DNA from: Mixta gaviniae
GTDB taxonomy: Bacteria > Pseudomonadota > Gammaproteobacteria > Enterobacterales > Enterobacteriaceae
DNA: 64,000 nt
NCBI RefSeq assembly: GCF_002953195.1
Contig: NZ_CP026377.1
Span: forward strand, 1,674,001-1,738,000
Direction of reading: 5' to 3'
The notes beneath the pieces are model-generated. The model had not been told where the DNA came from, made no database searches, and worked only from the letters and a program-made list of their open reading frames with translations. Position 1 is the stretch's first letter. Every line of letters begins with the position of its first letter. Below, piece after piece: positions 40,468 through 49,981 of this stretch. The position numbers and the translations under genes are program-made.

Positions 40468-41844
40468 CTACTGGCCTGATACCACGACCAGCTTCTGGTT
40501 AACAAACTCTTTGATGCCGAGATCGGACAGCTCACGTCCGTAACCGGAACGCTTGATACCGCCAAACGGCAGCTCCGCGGCGGTATCGCTGGCAGAGTTG
40601 ATAAATACCATGCCCGTTTCAATGCGCGAGGCGAGACGTTTGCCGCGGGCGATATCACCGGTAAACACCGCGCCGCCCAGCCCGTAGTGGGAATCGTTCG
40701 CCAGTTTTACCACCTCATCATCGTTTTCCACCACGTAAACCTGCGCCACCGGGCCGAAAAACTCTTCGAAGTAAGCCGGATTGTCGCGGGTAATATTGGT
40801 TAAAATCGTCGGCTGATAAAAACAGCCCGGACCGTCAATCGCGGTGCCACCGTAGTGTAGCGTCGCACCCTGTTTAACCGCATTTTCCACCTGTTCCGCT
40901 AACGTGTCGCGCGCGCTGGCGGAAGAGAGCGGACCGAGCGTGGTGCTTTCATCCAGCTGATCGCCGATTTTCATCGCCTTAAAGGCGTCGGTGAATTTCG
41001 CCAGGAAACGATCGTAAACGCTGCGCTGCACGATAAAGCGTTTCGCCGCGGTGCAGACCTGCCCGGCGTTGCTCAGGCGCGCCTGGGTACCCTGTTTGAC
41101 CGCCTCATCAAGATCGCAGTCATCCAGCACCACAAAGACATCGTTGCCGCCCAGCTCAAGCGTGGTTTTCTTCAGGTATTTGCCCGCCTGCTGCGCCACG
41201 GCGCTGCCAGCGCGCTCGGATCCGGTCAGCGCGGCGCCCTGCACGCGATCGTCGGCGATCAGTTCAGCCACCTTATCGCTGGAGATAAACAGGTTGGTCC
41301 ATGCCCCTTCAGGCGCGCCCGCTTCGCGTACCAACTCTTCAAACAGGCTGGCGCAGTGCGGCACGATGGCGGCATGCTTCGCCAGCACCGGATTCCCCGC
41401 CGCCAGGTTAGGGGCGAGAACACGCATCAGCTGATAATAAGGGAAGTTCCACGGCTCGACGGCGACCAGCACGCCCAACGCATGGTATTCGACCCAGGCT
41501 TCGCCCAGCTCGGTAGGATAGGGGACCGGCTGCAGGAACTTTTCCGCATGCTCGGCATAATAGCGCGCGATCTGCGCGCAGATCGCCACTTCGCCGCGGC
41601 TCTGCTTCAGCAATTTACCCATTTCAACGCTGGCGACTTTCGCTAACTCCTCCGCCCGGCTGTCGATCAGATCCGCCAGTTTATGCAGTACCTGAATGCG
41701 CGGCTGAATCGGGCCTCTTGACCAGTCGGACCGCCAGAGCTGCCACGCTTTTTCCAGCGCCGATTCGACATAGTCGTCGCTGTGCGCAGGCCAGGTTTTG
41801 ATCACCTCATTGGTGGCGGGGTTTACAGATTGATAGGTAGACAT
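40468..41844 (-). CDS. NAD(P)-dependent aldehyde dehydrogenase, succinate-semialdehyde dehydrogenase-like
   Basis: Aldehyde dehydrogenase superfamily enzyme that oxidises an aldehyde to its acid. It has 458 residues of the YneI/Sad-like group. The catalytic cysteine is in NAGQVCTAAKRF (near 263), the general base in TLELGGNDVFVVLDD, the cofactor-binding turn in LTGSERAGSAVAQQAGKYL, and the oxyanion Asn region in VEPWNFPYYQLMRV. Succinate semialdehyde is a likely but unproven substrate. In E. coli agp is directly followed by yccJ; here this gene stands between them, with its own upstream terminator boundary, so it is a lineage-specific addition. Confidence 0.85.
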   Translation of the reverse strand: MSTYQSVNPATNEVIKTWPAHSDDYVESALEKAWQLWRSDWSRGPIQPRIQVLHKLADLIDSRAEELAKVASVEMGKLLKQSRGEVAICAQIARYYAEHAEKFLQPVPYPTELGEAWVEYHALGVLVAVEPWNFPYYQLMRVLAPNLAAGNPVLAKHAAIVPHCASLFEELVREAGAPEGAWTNLFISSDKVAELIADDRVQGAALTGSERAGSAVAQQAGKYLKKTTLELGGNDVFVVLDDCDLDEAVKQGTQARLSNAGQVCTAAKRFIVQRSVYDRFLAKFTDAFKAMKIGDQLDESTTLGPLSSASARDTLAEQVENAVKQGATLHYGGTAIDGPGCFYQPTILTNITRDNPAYFEEFFGPVAQVYVVENDDEVVKLANDSHYGLGGAVFTGDIARGKRLASRIETGMVFINSASDTAAELPFGGIKRSGYGRELSDLGIKEFVNQKLVVVSGQ

Positions 41845-41862
41845 GGAGGCTCCTTTTCACTG

Positions 41863-41898
41863 GCTAAAAATAAACAGGGCGGGAAATTCCCGCCCCTG
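41863..41898 (-). terminator. Rho-independent terminator of yccJ
   Basis: Stem GGGCGGGA / TCCCGCCC with loop AAT. On the minus strand it is followed by TGTTTATTTTTAG. It separates the wrbA-yccJ unit from the aldehyde dehydrogenase gene. Confidence 0.8.
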
Positions 41899-41914
41899 AA
41901 TGGCATTGCGTGGC

Positions 41915-42145
41915 TCAGACGTTTTTACGTTCGACGACCGTATCATCCCAGGTCAGGACGTCGGCCTCGGTTTTATCGAAAGCGCGGAACAGCACTTCGT
42001 CATTGCCCTGCTGGCGCCAGATCTCTTCGGCCAGCTTTTCATCGTAATTCGCCACTTCAAAAATTGCCTCAGCAATCTCAGGTGAGGTATGGCGCAGGCT
42101 TGCCCATTCGCCGACGTGATGTGCTTTGGATTGTTGCGTTGCCAT
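41915..42145 (-). CDS. yccJ: YccJ family protein
   Basis: Small cytoplasmic protein of unknown function, 76 residues (E. coli 75). Conserved block [37 protein letters not shown], ending VVERKNV. AGGAGAACATT precedes the ATG. It lies 24 bases downstream of wrbA, and the pair is an operon in E. coli, where it belongs to the stationary-phase regulon. Confidence 0.94.
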   Translation of the reverse strand: MATQQSKAHHVGEWASLRHTSPEIAEAIFEVANYDEKLAEEIWRQQGNDEVLFRAFDKTEADVLTWDDTVVERKNV

Positions 42146-42169
42146 AATGTTCTCCTGTGTTGATTGAGA

Positions 42170-42769
42170 CTATCCGCTCAGCTTTACCGCCAGACGGGCG
42201 ACATGTTCACCCTGAAAGCGGGCGATATTCAGTTCCTCTTCCGAAGGCTGACGCGAGCCGTCGCCGCCGGCATAGGTGGAGGCGCCGTATGGCGTGCCGC
42301 CGCGCACCTGGCCGATATCGAACAGCTCTTTCGTGCCGTAGCCAATAGGAACGATCACCATGCCGTGATGGGCCAGCGTCGTCCAGGTGGAAGAGAGGGT
42401 ATGCTCTTGTCCGCCGCCGGTACCGGTAGAGGTAAAGACACTGCCCAGCTTGCCATATAGCGCGCCGGAGGCCCAAAGCCCGCCGGTGCGGTCAAGGAAA
42501 GTGCGCATCTGGCCGGACATATTGCCGAAACGGGTAGGGGTACCGAAAATAATGGCGTCATACTGCGGCAGTTCTTCTGGCGTCGCTTCCGGCGCATCCT
42601 GATCGGTTTTACCGCCGACCTGAGCAAAGCGCTCAGCATCCATGGTTTCAGGCACCCGCTTTACGGTAACCTCAGCGCCGTCAACTTTACGTGCGCCTTC
42701 AGCGACCGCTTGCGCCATGGTTTCAACATGTCCATACATTGAATAGTAAAGCACCAGAATTTTCGCCAT
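42170..42769 (-). CDS. wrbA: NAD(P)H:quinone oxidoreductase WrbA
   Basis: Tetrameric flavodoxin-like FMN enzyme that reduces quinones by two electrons, limiting redox cycling. It has 199 residues (E. coli 198). The FMN-phosphate loop is [20 protein letters not shown], with conserved [28 protein letters not shown] and [33 protein letters not shown]. First gene of wrbA-yccJ. Confidence 0.97.
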   Translation of the reverse strand: MAKILVLYYSMYGHVETMAQAVAEGARKVDGAEVTVKRVPETMDAERFAQVGGKTDQDAPEATPEELPQYDAIIFGTPTRFGNMSGQMRTFLDRTGGLWASGALYGKLGSVFTSTGTGGGQEHTLSSTWTTLAHHGMVIVPIGYGTKELFDIGQVRGGTPYGASTYAGGDGSRQPSEEELNIARFQGEHVARLAVKLSG

Positions 42770-42837
42770 AGTTCGACCCCCTGTTGCATGTGTCTTGTGA
42801 TAGCTGACGACTTACCCGACGATGTCAGTCGGCCCGC

Positions 42838-42927
42838 TTATTTTTTCGAGGTATCCGGTTTTTTATCGCCAGATTCCGGCGCCTGTTTCGGATCGTCTTT
42901 GCTCTGCTGGGATTGTTTCTGGGTCAT
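42838..42927 (-). CDS. Small hydrophilic protein, 29 residues
   Basis: Short open frame starting MTQKQSQQSKDDPKQAPESG and ending KKPDTSKK, rich in Lys, Gln, Asp and Ser with no hydrophobic core. AGGAGA lies six bases before ATG 42927. It occupies the place of ymdF (between wrbA and the rut region) in E. coli, but its sequence lacks the KGG repeats of YmdF. I do not recognise its function. The good translation signal and enterobacterial-looking composition favour a real gene. Confidence 0.55.
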   Translation of the reverse strand: MTQKQSQQSKDDPKQAPESGDKKPDTSKK

Positions 42928-43070
42928 AACGTTCTCCTGTAGCAATGAAAGATAACAACAGTAAATCAGTATAGAAGAAGACAGCGAGCTTGCCTGGACG
43001 CATCGCAGGATTGACCTGTCGCGCCGGGAAAAGCACACTATGCGCCACTGTTTTTCAGGACTTTCTGAAT

Positions 43071-43994
43071 ATGATAGGCTGTTTTTCACGCTACAAATGG
43101 CGTCTCACCCTGCCGGAAGCCATTCTGATCTTTATTACGATGATCTGGGGCGGCACCTTTATGGTGGTGCATCACGCGATGACCCTGAGCGGGCCATTCT
43201 TCTTCGTCGGCGTACGCTTCGCCACCGCCGCCTCGCTGCTGCTGCTATTTTCCCTGCGCGGGCTGGGGCGTTTTACGCGCCGTGAGCTGACGGCCGGGCT
43301 GTGGATCGGCATCGCCATCGGCTGCGGCTACGGCCTGCAAACCTGGGGCATGCAGACCATTTCCGGCAGCCAGTCCGCTTTTATTACCGCGCTCTATGTG
43401 CCGCTGGTGCCGCTGCTGCAGTGGGCCTTTTTGGGCAAAATGCCGGGCGTGATGTCCTGGGGCGGTATCGCGCTCGCTTTTGGCGGCCTGCTGCTGGTGG
43501 CGGGGCCGGAAAGCGGCGGGCTGGCCTTTAGCCATGGCGAGCTGGCGACGCTGCTCAGCACGCTGGCGATCGCGGCGGAAATCATCTTAATCAGCGCCAG
43601 CGCCGGCAAAGTGGATATCCGGCGTGTCACAATCGTGCAGCTGGCGGTGGCATCGCTTTTCTCCTTTATGCTGATGGCGCCCAACGGCGAGCAGTTGCCG
43701 ACGATGTCGCCCTGGCTCTGGGTGAGCGCTCTGGGGCTGGGTGTCGCCAGCGCGCTGATCCAGGTCACCATGAACTGGGCACAGCGCAGCGTGTCGCCGA
43801 CGCGCGCGACAGTCATCTACGCCGGCGAACCGGTATGGGCGGGCGTCGTGGGCCGCATCGCTGGCGAGCGTCTGCCCGGCGCGGCGCTGCTTGGCGGCGC
43901 GCTGATCGTGCTGGGCGTACTGGTGAGCGAAATACGGTTGAAAAGGCGGGCAGAGGCGCCGCCCGCCGTCCGGGAAGAGATCCGGGAAGAGTAA
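43071..43994 (+). CDS. EamA-family (DMT superfamily) transporter
   Basis: Inner-membrane drug/metabolite transporter-type protein, probably an exporter. From ATG 43071 (MIGCFSRYKWRLTLPEAILIF) it has 307 residues. Two EamA repeats of five helices each are visible: the first with ITMIWGGTFMVVHHAMTLSGPFFFVGVRFATAASLLLLF, the second from about GELATLLSTLAIAAEIILISAS to the C-terminal helices PTRATVIYAGEPVWAGVVGRIAGERL. The frame is open to 42990, but the added residues are hydrophilic and unlike the family. Substrate unknown. It lies tail-to-tail with rutG, only 3 bases apart. Confidence 0.88.
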   Translation: MIGCFSRYKWRLTLPEAILIFITMIWGGTFMVVHHAMTLSGPFFFVGVRFATAASLLLLFSLRGLGRFTRRELTAGLWIGIAIGCGYGLQTWGMQTISGSQSAFITALYVPLVPLLQWAFLGKMPGVMSWGGIALAFGGLLLVAGPESGGLAFSHGELATLLSTLAIAAEIILISASAGKVDIRRVTIVQLAVASLFSFMLMAPNGEQLPTMSPWLWVSALGLGVASALIQVTMNWAQRSVSPTRATVIYAGEPVWAGVVGRIAGERLPGAALLGGALIVLGVLVSEIRLKRRAEAPPAVREEIREE

Positions 43995-43997
43995 AGG

Positions 43998-45326
43998 CTA
44001 GCGGTGCTGGCGCGCGATATCGGCGCCGGGCAGCGACGCGGCGCGGTGCCGCAGCAGCGCATGCAGCAGAATGGCACCGAAGGTCGCCGTACCGATGCCG
44101 CCGAGCGTAAAGTCGCCAATGCGCAGCGCAAAATCGCCTGCGCCCAGCACCAGCGTCACCGCCACCATGATCAGGCTGCCGTTCTGGTTTAAATCCACCT
44201 GGTTTTGCACCCAAATGCGCGCCCCCGCTACGGCGATCAGGCCGAACACCACAATCGAGGCGCCGCCGATCACCGGCGCGGGAATGGTGTGGATCAGCGC
44301 GCCGAACTTGGGCGAAAAGCCGAGCAGCAGGGCGATAACGGCAGCGGCGACAAACGCCAGCGTCGAATAGACGCGCGTGACCGCCATCACGCCGATATTC
44401 TCGGCATAGGTGGTCACGCCGCTGCCGCCCAGACTACCGGAGAGCAGCGTTGCCAGCCCGTCGCCGACAAAGGCGCGCCCGATATAAGGATCAAGATTGC
44501 GGCCGGTCATCGCGGCCACCGCCTTGAGATGGCCGAGGTTCTCCGCCACCAGGATCACCGCGACCGGCGCGATCAGGGTGATAGCGGAGGCGGAGAAGAC
44601 CGGCGTGGTAATCTGCGGCAGCCCCAGCCACGGAGCCTGCGCCACCAGGCTAAAGTCGACCGGCTTGCCCAGCCCCAGCCCGTTGGTCAACAGGGCATAG
44701 CAGCCCCAGGCCGCCATCAGCCCCACCAGAATCAGCAGACGCTGGATCATGCCGCGCGTAAACACCGCCGCCGAACCGATGCAGAGAATGGTCAACACTG
44801 CCATCCAGCTGTCGAACAGCGAAGCTGAAACGCTGCGCACCGCAATCGGCGCCAGGTTGAGGCCAATCGCCATCACTACCGCCCCGGTGACGACCGGCGG
44901 CATCAGCCGTTCGATCCAGCGTGTACCTGCCTTCATTACCACCACGCCGATCAGCGTATAGAGCAGGCCGCAGGCGACAATGCCGCCCAGCGCCACGCCG
45001 AGGTGCGGATTCAGTCCCTGACCGTTGAAGCCGGTTACGCCGATCACAACCCCGACAAACGCGGCGCTGGATCCCAGATAGCTGGGCACCCGTCCGCCGG
45101 TGATCAGAAAGAACAGCAGCGTACCGACGCCGGACATCATGATCGACAGATTGGGATCCAGCCCCATCAGCAGCGGCATCAACACCGTGGCGCCGAACAT
45201 CGCCACGGCGTGCTGCAGGCCGAGGATCAGCGTCTGTCCGGCAGGCAGCGTCTCATCGGGTGCGATAATGCTCCCGGCACCGACCGCCGTTTTTTTATGC
45301 CATTGAGGAAACCAGGAACGGGCCAT
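43998..45326 (-). CDS. rutG: Pyrimidine permease RutG
   Basis: NCS2-family nucleobase:cation symporter that imports uracil, thymine and xanthine for the Rut pathway. It has 442 residues from ATG 45326 (MARSWFPQWHKKTAV), the E. coli length, with 14 predicted helices. Family signatures are LGLQHAVAMFGATVLMPLLMG, the substrate-site segment VAENLGHLKAVAAMTGRNLDPYIGRAF and the QNQVDLNQNGSL loop. AGGAG precedes this ATG; an in-frame TTG at 45341 is rejected. Last gene of rutABCDFG. Confidence 0.95.
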   Translation of the reverse strand: MARSWFPQWHKKTAVGAGSIIAPDETLPAGQTLILGLQHAVAMFGATVLMPLLMGLDPNLSIMMSGVGTLLFFLITGGRVPSYLGSSAAFVGVVIGVTGFNGQGLNPHLGVALGGIVACGLLYTLIGVVVMKAGTRWIERLMPPVVTGAVVMAIGLNLAPIAVRSVSASLFDSWMAVLTILCIGSAAVFTRGMIQRLLILVGLMAAWGCYALLTNGLGLGKPVDFSLVAQAPWLGLPQITTPVFSASAITLIAPVAVILVAENLGHLKAVAAMTGRNLDPYIGRAFVGDGLATLLSGSLGGSGVTTYAENIGVMAVTRVYSTLAFVAAAVIALLLGFSPKFGALIHTIPAPVIGGASIVVFGLIAVAGARIWVQNQVDLNQNGSLIMVAVTLVLGAGDFALRIGDFTLGGIGTATFGAILLHALLRHRAASLPGADIARQHR

Positions 45327-45367
45327 TTTTTTCTCCTGCAAAGGGATAATGTGCCGTCGCGGCGGCG

Positions 45368-45892
45368 TTAACTCGCTGCCTGTCGCAACAGGTGGTGATA
45401 GCCACGATCAAACCAGATCAGGCCGGATCCCTGCGCGCTGCAGACCAGCGCCTGGGCTTCGCAAAACAGAATATCGTGCGTACCCACGCTGACGGTTCGG
45501 CTGATACGGCAGTCAAAAGAGGCGACGGCGTCGTCCAGAATCGGCGCGCCCGTTGCCAGCGTGTGCCAGCCGGCGGCGAGAAAGCGCGTCTCCATGGGCG
45601 TTTTGCCGCCGAACAGATTCGACAGCGCCTCATGGCCGGCCGCCAGCGTGTTGACGCACAGCACCTGATTTTGCGAAAACGCCGGCCAGACCGAGGCGGA
45701 TCGGTTAACACAGACCAGCAGCGTGGGCGGCGCGTCGGTAACGCTGCACACGGCCGAGGCGGTAAATCCGGCGCGCCCACCCGGCCCGTCAGTAGTGACG
45801 ATATTGACGGCGGCGCCGAGGCGCGACATGGCGTTACGAAAATCCTGTTTCTCCACGCCGGAGAGCGCGGGGACAAAGGCGGATGACGACAT
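45368..45892 (-). CDS. rutF: FMN reductase RutF
   Basis: Flavin reductase that feeds reduced FMN to the RutA monooxygenase. It has 174 residues (E. coli 164). Flavin reductase-like domain with [46 protein letters not shown] and [20 protein letters not shown]. It directly follows rutD with an 18-base gap; in E. coli rutE lies in this place. Confidence 0.94.
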   Translation of the reverse strand: MSSSAFVPALSGVEKQDFRNAMSRLGAAVNIVTTDGPGGRAGFTASAVCSVTDAPPTLLVCVNRSASVWPAFSQNQVLCVNTLAAGHEALSNLFGGKTPMETRFLAAGWHTLATGAPILDDAVASFDCRISRTVSVGTHDILFCEAQALVCSAQGSGLIWFDRGYHHLLRQAAS

Positions 45893-45910
45893 AATGGCTC
45901 CTTAATCGGT

Positions 45911-46726
45911 TCAGGCGACGCGGCTGGCGTGCCGGGCAGTCGTTACCGGCGCGGCGTCAAGCCAGGCCAGCAGCAGGGCGTTAAAAGTGGCGCTGTCGGT
46001 AACGCTCATCGCATGGCCGCCCCAGTCCATCTGGCGTAGCGAGGCGTTGGGCAGTGCGCGGCAGAGCTGTTGCGAGCAGGTCCAGGGCACCAGCAGATCG
46101 TCGCGCGCGCAAATTGCCAGCACCGGCTGGACAATCGCCGTGGCCCGGGAATGAAAGTCGGCGCTCATTAGCGCATGCAGGCGCCGCAGCAGATTTTCCA
46201 TTCCCTGGAAATGGGCGCATTGCAGGCTCTCCTCGGCCTCAATCCGCGCCTGACTGGCGGCGAGCCAGTCGGCGGGATAGAGAAACAGCGGCTGTGCCCG
46301 CACGTACGCCTCTATGCCGACATTGAGCAGCAGATCCTGACGCACGCGAAAACAGCGGCGCGTATGGGCGTCCAGCGTCAGCCAGCCGTTAACCACCACC
46401 AGCCGGTTCAGGCGGTCGGGATAGTCAAGCGCCAGCTGCAGCCCAATCAGCCCGCCTAACGCGTGCCCCAGCAGATCAAAGCGTGCAATGCCCGCATCGC
46501 TTAGCGCCTGCGCCAGCTCGGCGGCCATATCGCGCAGGCTATAGCCTTCCGGCAGACTATCCGGATTGCTGCCGGTGCCGCGCTGATCGTAGGTCGCGAC
46601 CCGATAGCGCTGCTGCAGCGCCGACATCTGCGGCAGCCAGAAGCTGCCCAGGCCGCCAAGACCGGCGGCCAGCACGATGGTCGGGGCGCCGCTGTCGCAG
46701 CGGCCGGAAATGTCGATACGCATCAT
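45911..46726 (-). CDS. rutD: Alpha/beta hydrolase-fold protein RutD
   Basis: Thought to speed the conversion of aminoacrylate or carbamate intermediates in uracil degradation. From ATG 46726 (MMRIDISGRCDSGAPTIVLAAG) it has 271 residues (E. coli 266). The nucleophile elbow reads LLGHALGGL, with alanine in place of the usual serine, as in E. coli RutD, so it is not a classical serine hydrolase. Also typical: YDQRGTGSNPDSLPEGYS and WGGHAMSVTDSATFNALLL. It starts 4 bases after rutC ends; the second ATG (46723) has better ribosome-binding spacing and is an alternative. Confidence 0.93.
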   Translation of the reverse strand: MMRIDISGRCDSGAPTIVLAAGLGGLGSFWLPQMSALQQRYRVATYDQRGTGSNPDSLPEGYSLRDMAAELAQALSDAGIARFDLLGHALGGLIGLQLALDYPDRLNRLVVVNGWLTLDAHTRRCFRVRQDLLLNVGIEAYVRAQPLFLYPADWLAASQARIEAEESLQCAHFQGMENLLRRLHALMSADFHSRATAIVQPVLAICARDDLLVPWTCSQQLCRALPNASLRQMDWGGHAMSVTDSATFNALLLAWLDAAPVTTARHASRVA

Positions 46727-46730
46727 GGCC

Positions 46731-47117
46731 TCACTTAGCGAGATGGGCGGTGGTGGCAATTTCGATCAGCGCCTCAGGTTTGACCAGCCCGCACTGAATG
46801 CAGAAGCGCGCGGGCTTATCTCCCGGAAAATAGTCGGCATAGACCTGATTAATGGCGGCATAGTGCTGCCAGTCGGTAAGAAACAGCGCATTGAAGGTGA
46901 CATCCTCCAGCGTGCCGCCCGCGGTTTCGATCACCCCCTTGATGATCTCCAGCACGTGACGCGTCTGTGCCGCCGCATCGCCCGGACAGACCACATTGTT
47001 TTGCGCGTCGAACGGCAGCGTGCCGGAAACATACAGCACGCCGTCCGCCAGCGCGCCGGGTGAAAAAGGGGCTATCGGCGTGCCGCTGCCGGGCGGAATA
47101 ATGACCTGTTTAGGCAT
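46731..47117 (-). CDS. rutC: Aminoacrylate deaminase RutC
   Basis: RidA/YjgF-family protein of the Rut pathway that deaminates 3-aminoacrylate (or its peracid form) to malonic semialdehyde. It has 128 residues, the usual length. Motifs: [38 protein letters not shown] and the C-terminal [20 protein letters not shown]. Third gene of the operon, 11 bases after rutB. Confidence 0.95.
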   Translation of the reverse strand: MPKQVIIPPGSGTPIAPFSPGALADGVLYVSGTLPFDAQNNVVCPGDAAAQTRHVLEIIKGVIETAGGTLEDVTFNALFLTDWQHYAAINQVYADYFPGDKPARFCIQCGLVKPEALIEIATTAHLAK

Positions 47118-47128
47118 GAGAAGGCTCC

Positions 47129-47877
47129 TTATAGCGCTGCGGCGCAGGCCGGCTGTTGTTGCGTTTCGCCATCGTTTAGCGCCGCGCAGAAGCGGCTAAC
47201 GTCCGAGACCCAGCCGAAAAAAGTTTCGATATTGAATAGCGCCGCCTGTTGGGCGAAAGGCGGGCCCGCCTGATGGGTGGCGTCCTCCAGCACGATGCCG
47301 AAATACTCCAGGAAAAAGCCGTCGCGCAGCGTCGATTCCACACAGACGTTGGTGGCGATGCCGGTAAACACCAGATGGCGGATCCCGCGGCTGCGCAGCA
47401 TCCCGTCGAGCGGCGTATGGTAAAAGCCGCTGTAGCGCGGCTTGGGCAGCACAATATCGCCCGGCTGCGGCTGCAGGCTGTCTATCAGCGCATAGTCCCA
47501 GCCGCCTTTAGCCAGCAGCGTGCCCTGTAGCTCCGGCCGGCGACGCATGGTTTTCAGCGCGTTGGATTTATGGAAGTTCGGCGAACCGGCATCGCCCGCC
47601 TCAACGTACTGGTCATCCCAGCCGTTCTGGAACCAGATAATCTGGATGCCGGCGGCGCGTGCGGCGCTGACCGCGATGGCGATATTTTCAATCACCGGCT
47701 GCGTGGTGGAGACATCAAATCCCGCGAGATCGAGATAGCCGCCCGGCGTGGCATAGGCGTTCTGCATATCCACCACGATCAGCGCGGTTTGCGCGGGCGG
47801 GAAGACGATCGCTTCAGGACGCGCGGAGAGGGTGACGGCGGCCTGCTGGCTGGCACTGGCGCAGATAACCGGCTGCA

Positions 47878-47881
<4 letters not shown>
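47129..47881 (-). CDS. rutB: Ureidoacrylate amidohydrolase RutB
   Basis: Isochorismatase-fold hydrolase that splits ureidoacrylate (from RutA) into carbamate and aminoacrylate. It has 250 residues; the extra N-terminus compared with E. coli (230) is residues 1-17 ([17 protein letters not shown]). The catalytic triad is Asp in [10 protein letters not shown], Lys in LPKPRYSGF and Cys in [17 protein letters not shown]. Its ATG overlaps the rutA stop (ATGA), a coupled pair. Confidence 0.95.
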
Positions 47882-48969
<1,088 letters not shown>

Positions 48970-49051
48970 GTGAAACCCTCATGGTTGGATGATTGCCGAT
49001 CGCGCTGCGGTGCATCCTGCCTCCTGTTCCGGCGGCGCTCAAAGGAGAGAA

Positions 49052-49067
49052 AGCAAAGGGCGTGCCA
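49052..49067 (-). promoter_or_regulatory. Sigma-54 promoter of rutABCDFG
   Basis: On the minus strand the sequence reads TGGCACGCCCTTTGCT, matching the -24/-12 consensus TGGCACG-N4-TTGCT. It lies 83 bases upstream of rutA. In E. coli the operon is induced by nitrogen limitation through NtrC and sigma-54. Confidence 0.88.
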
Positions 49068-49141
49068 TAAAAAATAAAGACAATTTATTCAGCCAGATAA
49101 CTCAAAAGGCGTAGTTTATGACCCCGCGCGCTGCGCCAAAA

Positions 49142-49157
49142 CGGACCGTTTGGTCAA
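49142..49157. promoter_or_regulatory. RutR operator candidate
   Basis: CGGACCGTTTGGTCAA matches 11 of 14 specified positions of the RutR palindrome TTGACCANNTGGTCAA; one half-site (TGGTCAA) is perfect. It sits between rutA and rutR, the expected place for uracil-relieved control. Confidence 0.7.
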
Positions 49158-49273
49158 AAAACGCTGCACAAAAAGCAGGCGGAAAGGCGCCAGGCATGTG
49201 CAGAGCCGGAGGCAGCTTTTCCCATCTCTGCTAAGATGCAGCGCGAACAGAGTGGAGAAAGGAGCAGGAGAGA

Positions 49274-49903
49274 GTGGAAAACAAGGCACCTACACGGCGC
49301 GCGCAGGCGGTAGCGGCGAAGCGCTCGGCGATCCTTGATGCTGCGCTGACGTACTTTTCGCAGTTCGGCATGCACGGCACTCGCCTGGATAAAGTGGCCG
49401 AGCGCGCCGGCGTGTCGAAAACAAACCTGCTCTACTATTTTCCTTCGAAAGAGGCGCTCTATATCGCGGTGTTAAAAGCGATCCTGGATGTCTGGCTGGC
49501 GCCGCTGCGTGCGCTGCGCGAGGATCAGGATCCGCTGGCGGCGATTCGTCACTACATCCAGCTTAAGCTCGAGGTCTCGCGCGATCATCCTCAGGCTTCG
49601 CGGCTTTTCTGCCTGGAGATGCTGCAGGGCGCGCCGCTGCTGAAGGCGGAGCTGGAGGGCGATCTTAAGGCGCTGATTGATGAGAAGTCGCGGGTGATAG
49701 AAAACTGGATCGTGCAGAAGCGGCTGGCGCCGGTAGAGCCGCAGCACCTGATTTTTATGCTCTGGGCGACGACGCAGCACTATGCGGACTTTTCCGTGCA
49801 GGTAGAGGCGATCACCGGCCGCACTCTGACTGATCCGGCGTTTTTCCAGCAAACGGTCGCCAATGTGCAGCATATGGTGATCGAAGGTATCCGTATCCGT
49901 TAG
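49274..49903 (+). CDS. rutR: TetR-family regulator RutR
   Basis: Uracil/thymine-responsive master regulator of pyrimidine metabolism. It has 209 residues (E. coli 212). The N-terminal helix-turn-helix contains LDAALTYFSQFGMHGTRLDKVAERAGVSKTNLLYYFPSKEALYIAVL. The C-terminal ligand domain has SRLFCLEMLQGAPLLKAELEGDLKALIDEKSRVIENW. The start is GTG at 49274 with GGAGCAGGAG upstream. Divergent from the rut operon, as in E. coli. Confidence 0.95.
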   Translation: MENKAPTRRAQAVAAKRSAILDAALTYFSQFGMHGTRLDKVAERAGVSKTNLLYYFPSKEALYIAVLKAILDVWLAPLRALREDQDPLAAIRHYIQLKLEVSRDHPQASRLFCLEMLQGAPLLKAELEGDLKALIDEKSRVIENWIVQKRLAPVEPQHLIFMLWATTQHYADFSVQVEAITGRTLTDPAFFQQTVANVQHMVIEGIRIR

Positions 49904-49981
49904 GCGTCGGCGAAAACTTTACTTTCAGCGCGGCGGGATCCTGCCAGGCTTAGAGCGTTAGGGTGCAACGCAGGAGCAAAC

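Larger units (their letters stand above)
48970..49273. promoter_or_regulatory. Divergent rutA-rutR control region
   Basis: 304 bases carrying a sigma-54 promoter for rutA and a RutR-like dyad (both listed separately). A weak NtrC-like element GGCGCCAGGCATGTGCA lies at 49186-49202; in E. coli this operon is NtrC-activated, and enhancers usually lie about 100 bases or more upstream, so the location is plausible but the match is poor. No gene is seen. Confidence 0.6.

Noticed and set aside
44205..44828. Open frame antisense to rutG
   Set aside because: His/Arg/Gln-rich shadow of a permease gene with no start signal.
45911..46726. RutD as an inactivated hydrolase because of Ala at the nucleophile elbow
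   Set aside because: E. coli RutD has the same GHALG sequence, so this is normal for the family.
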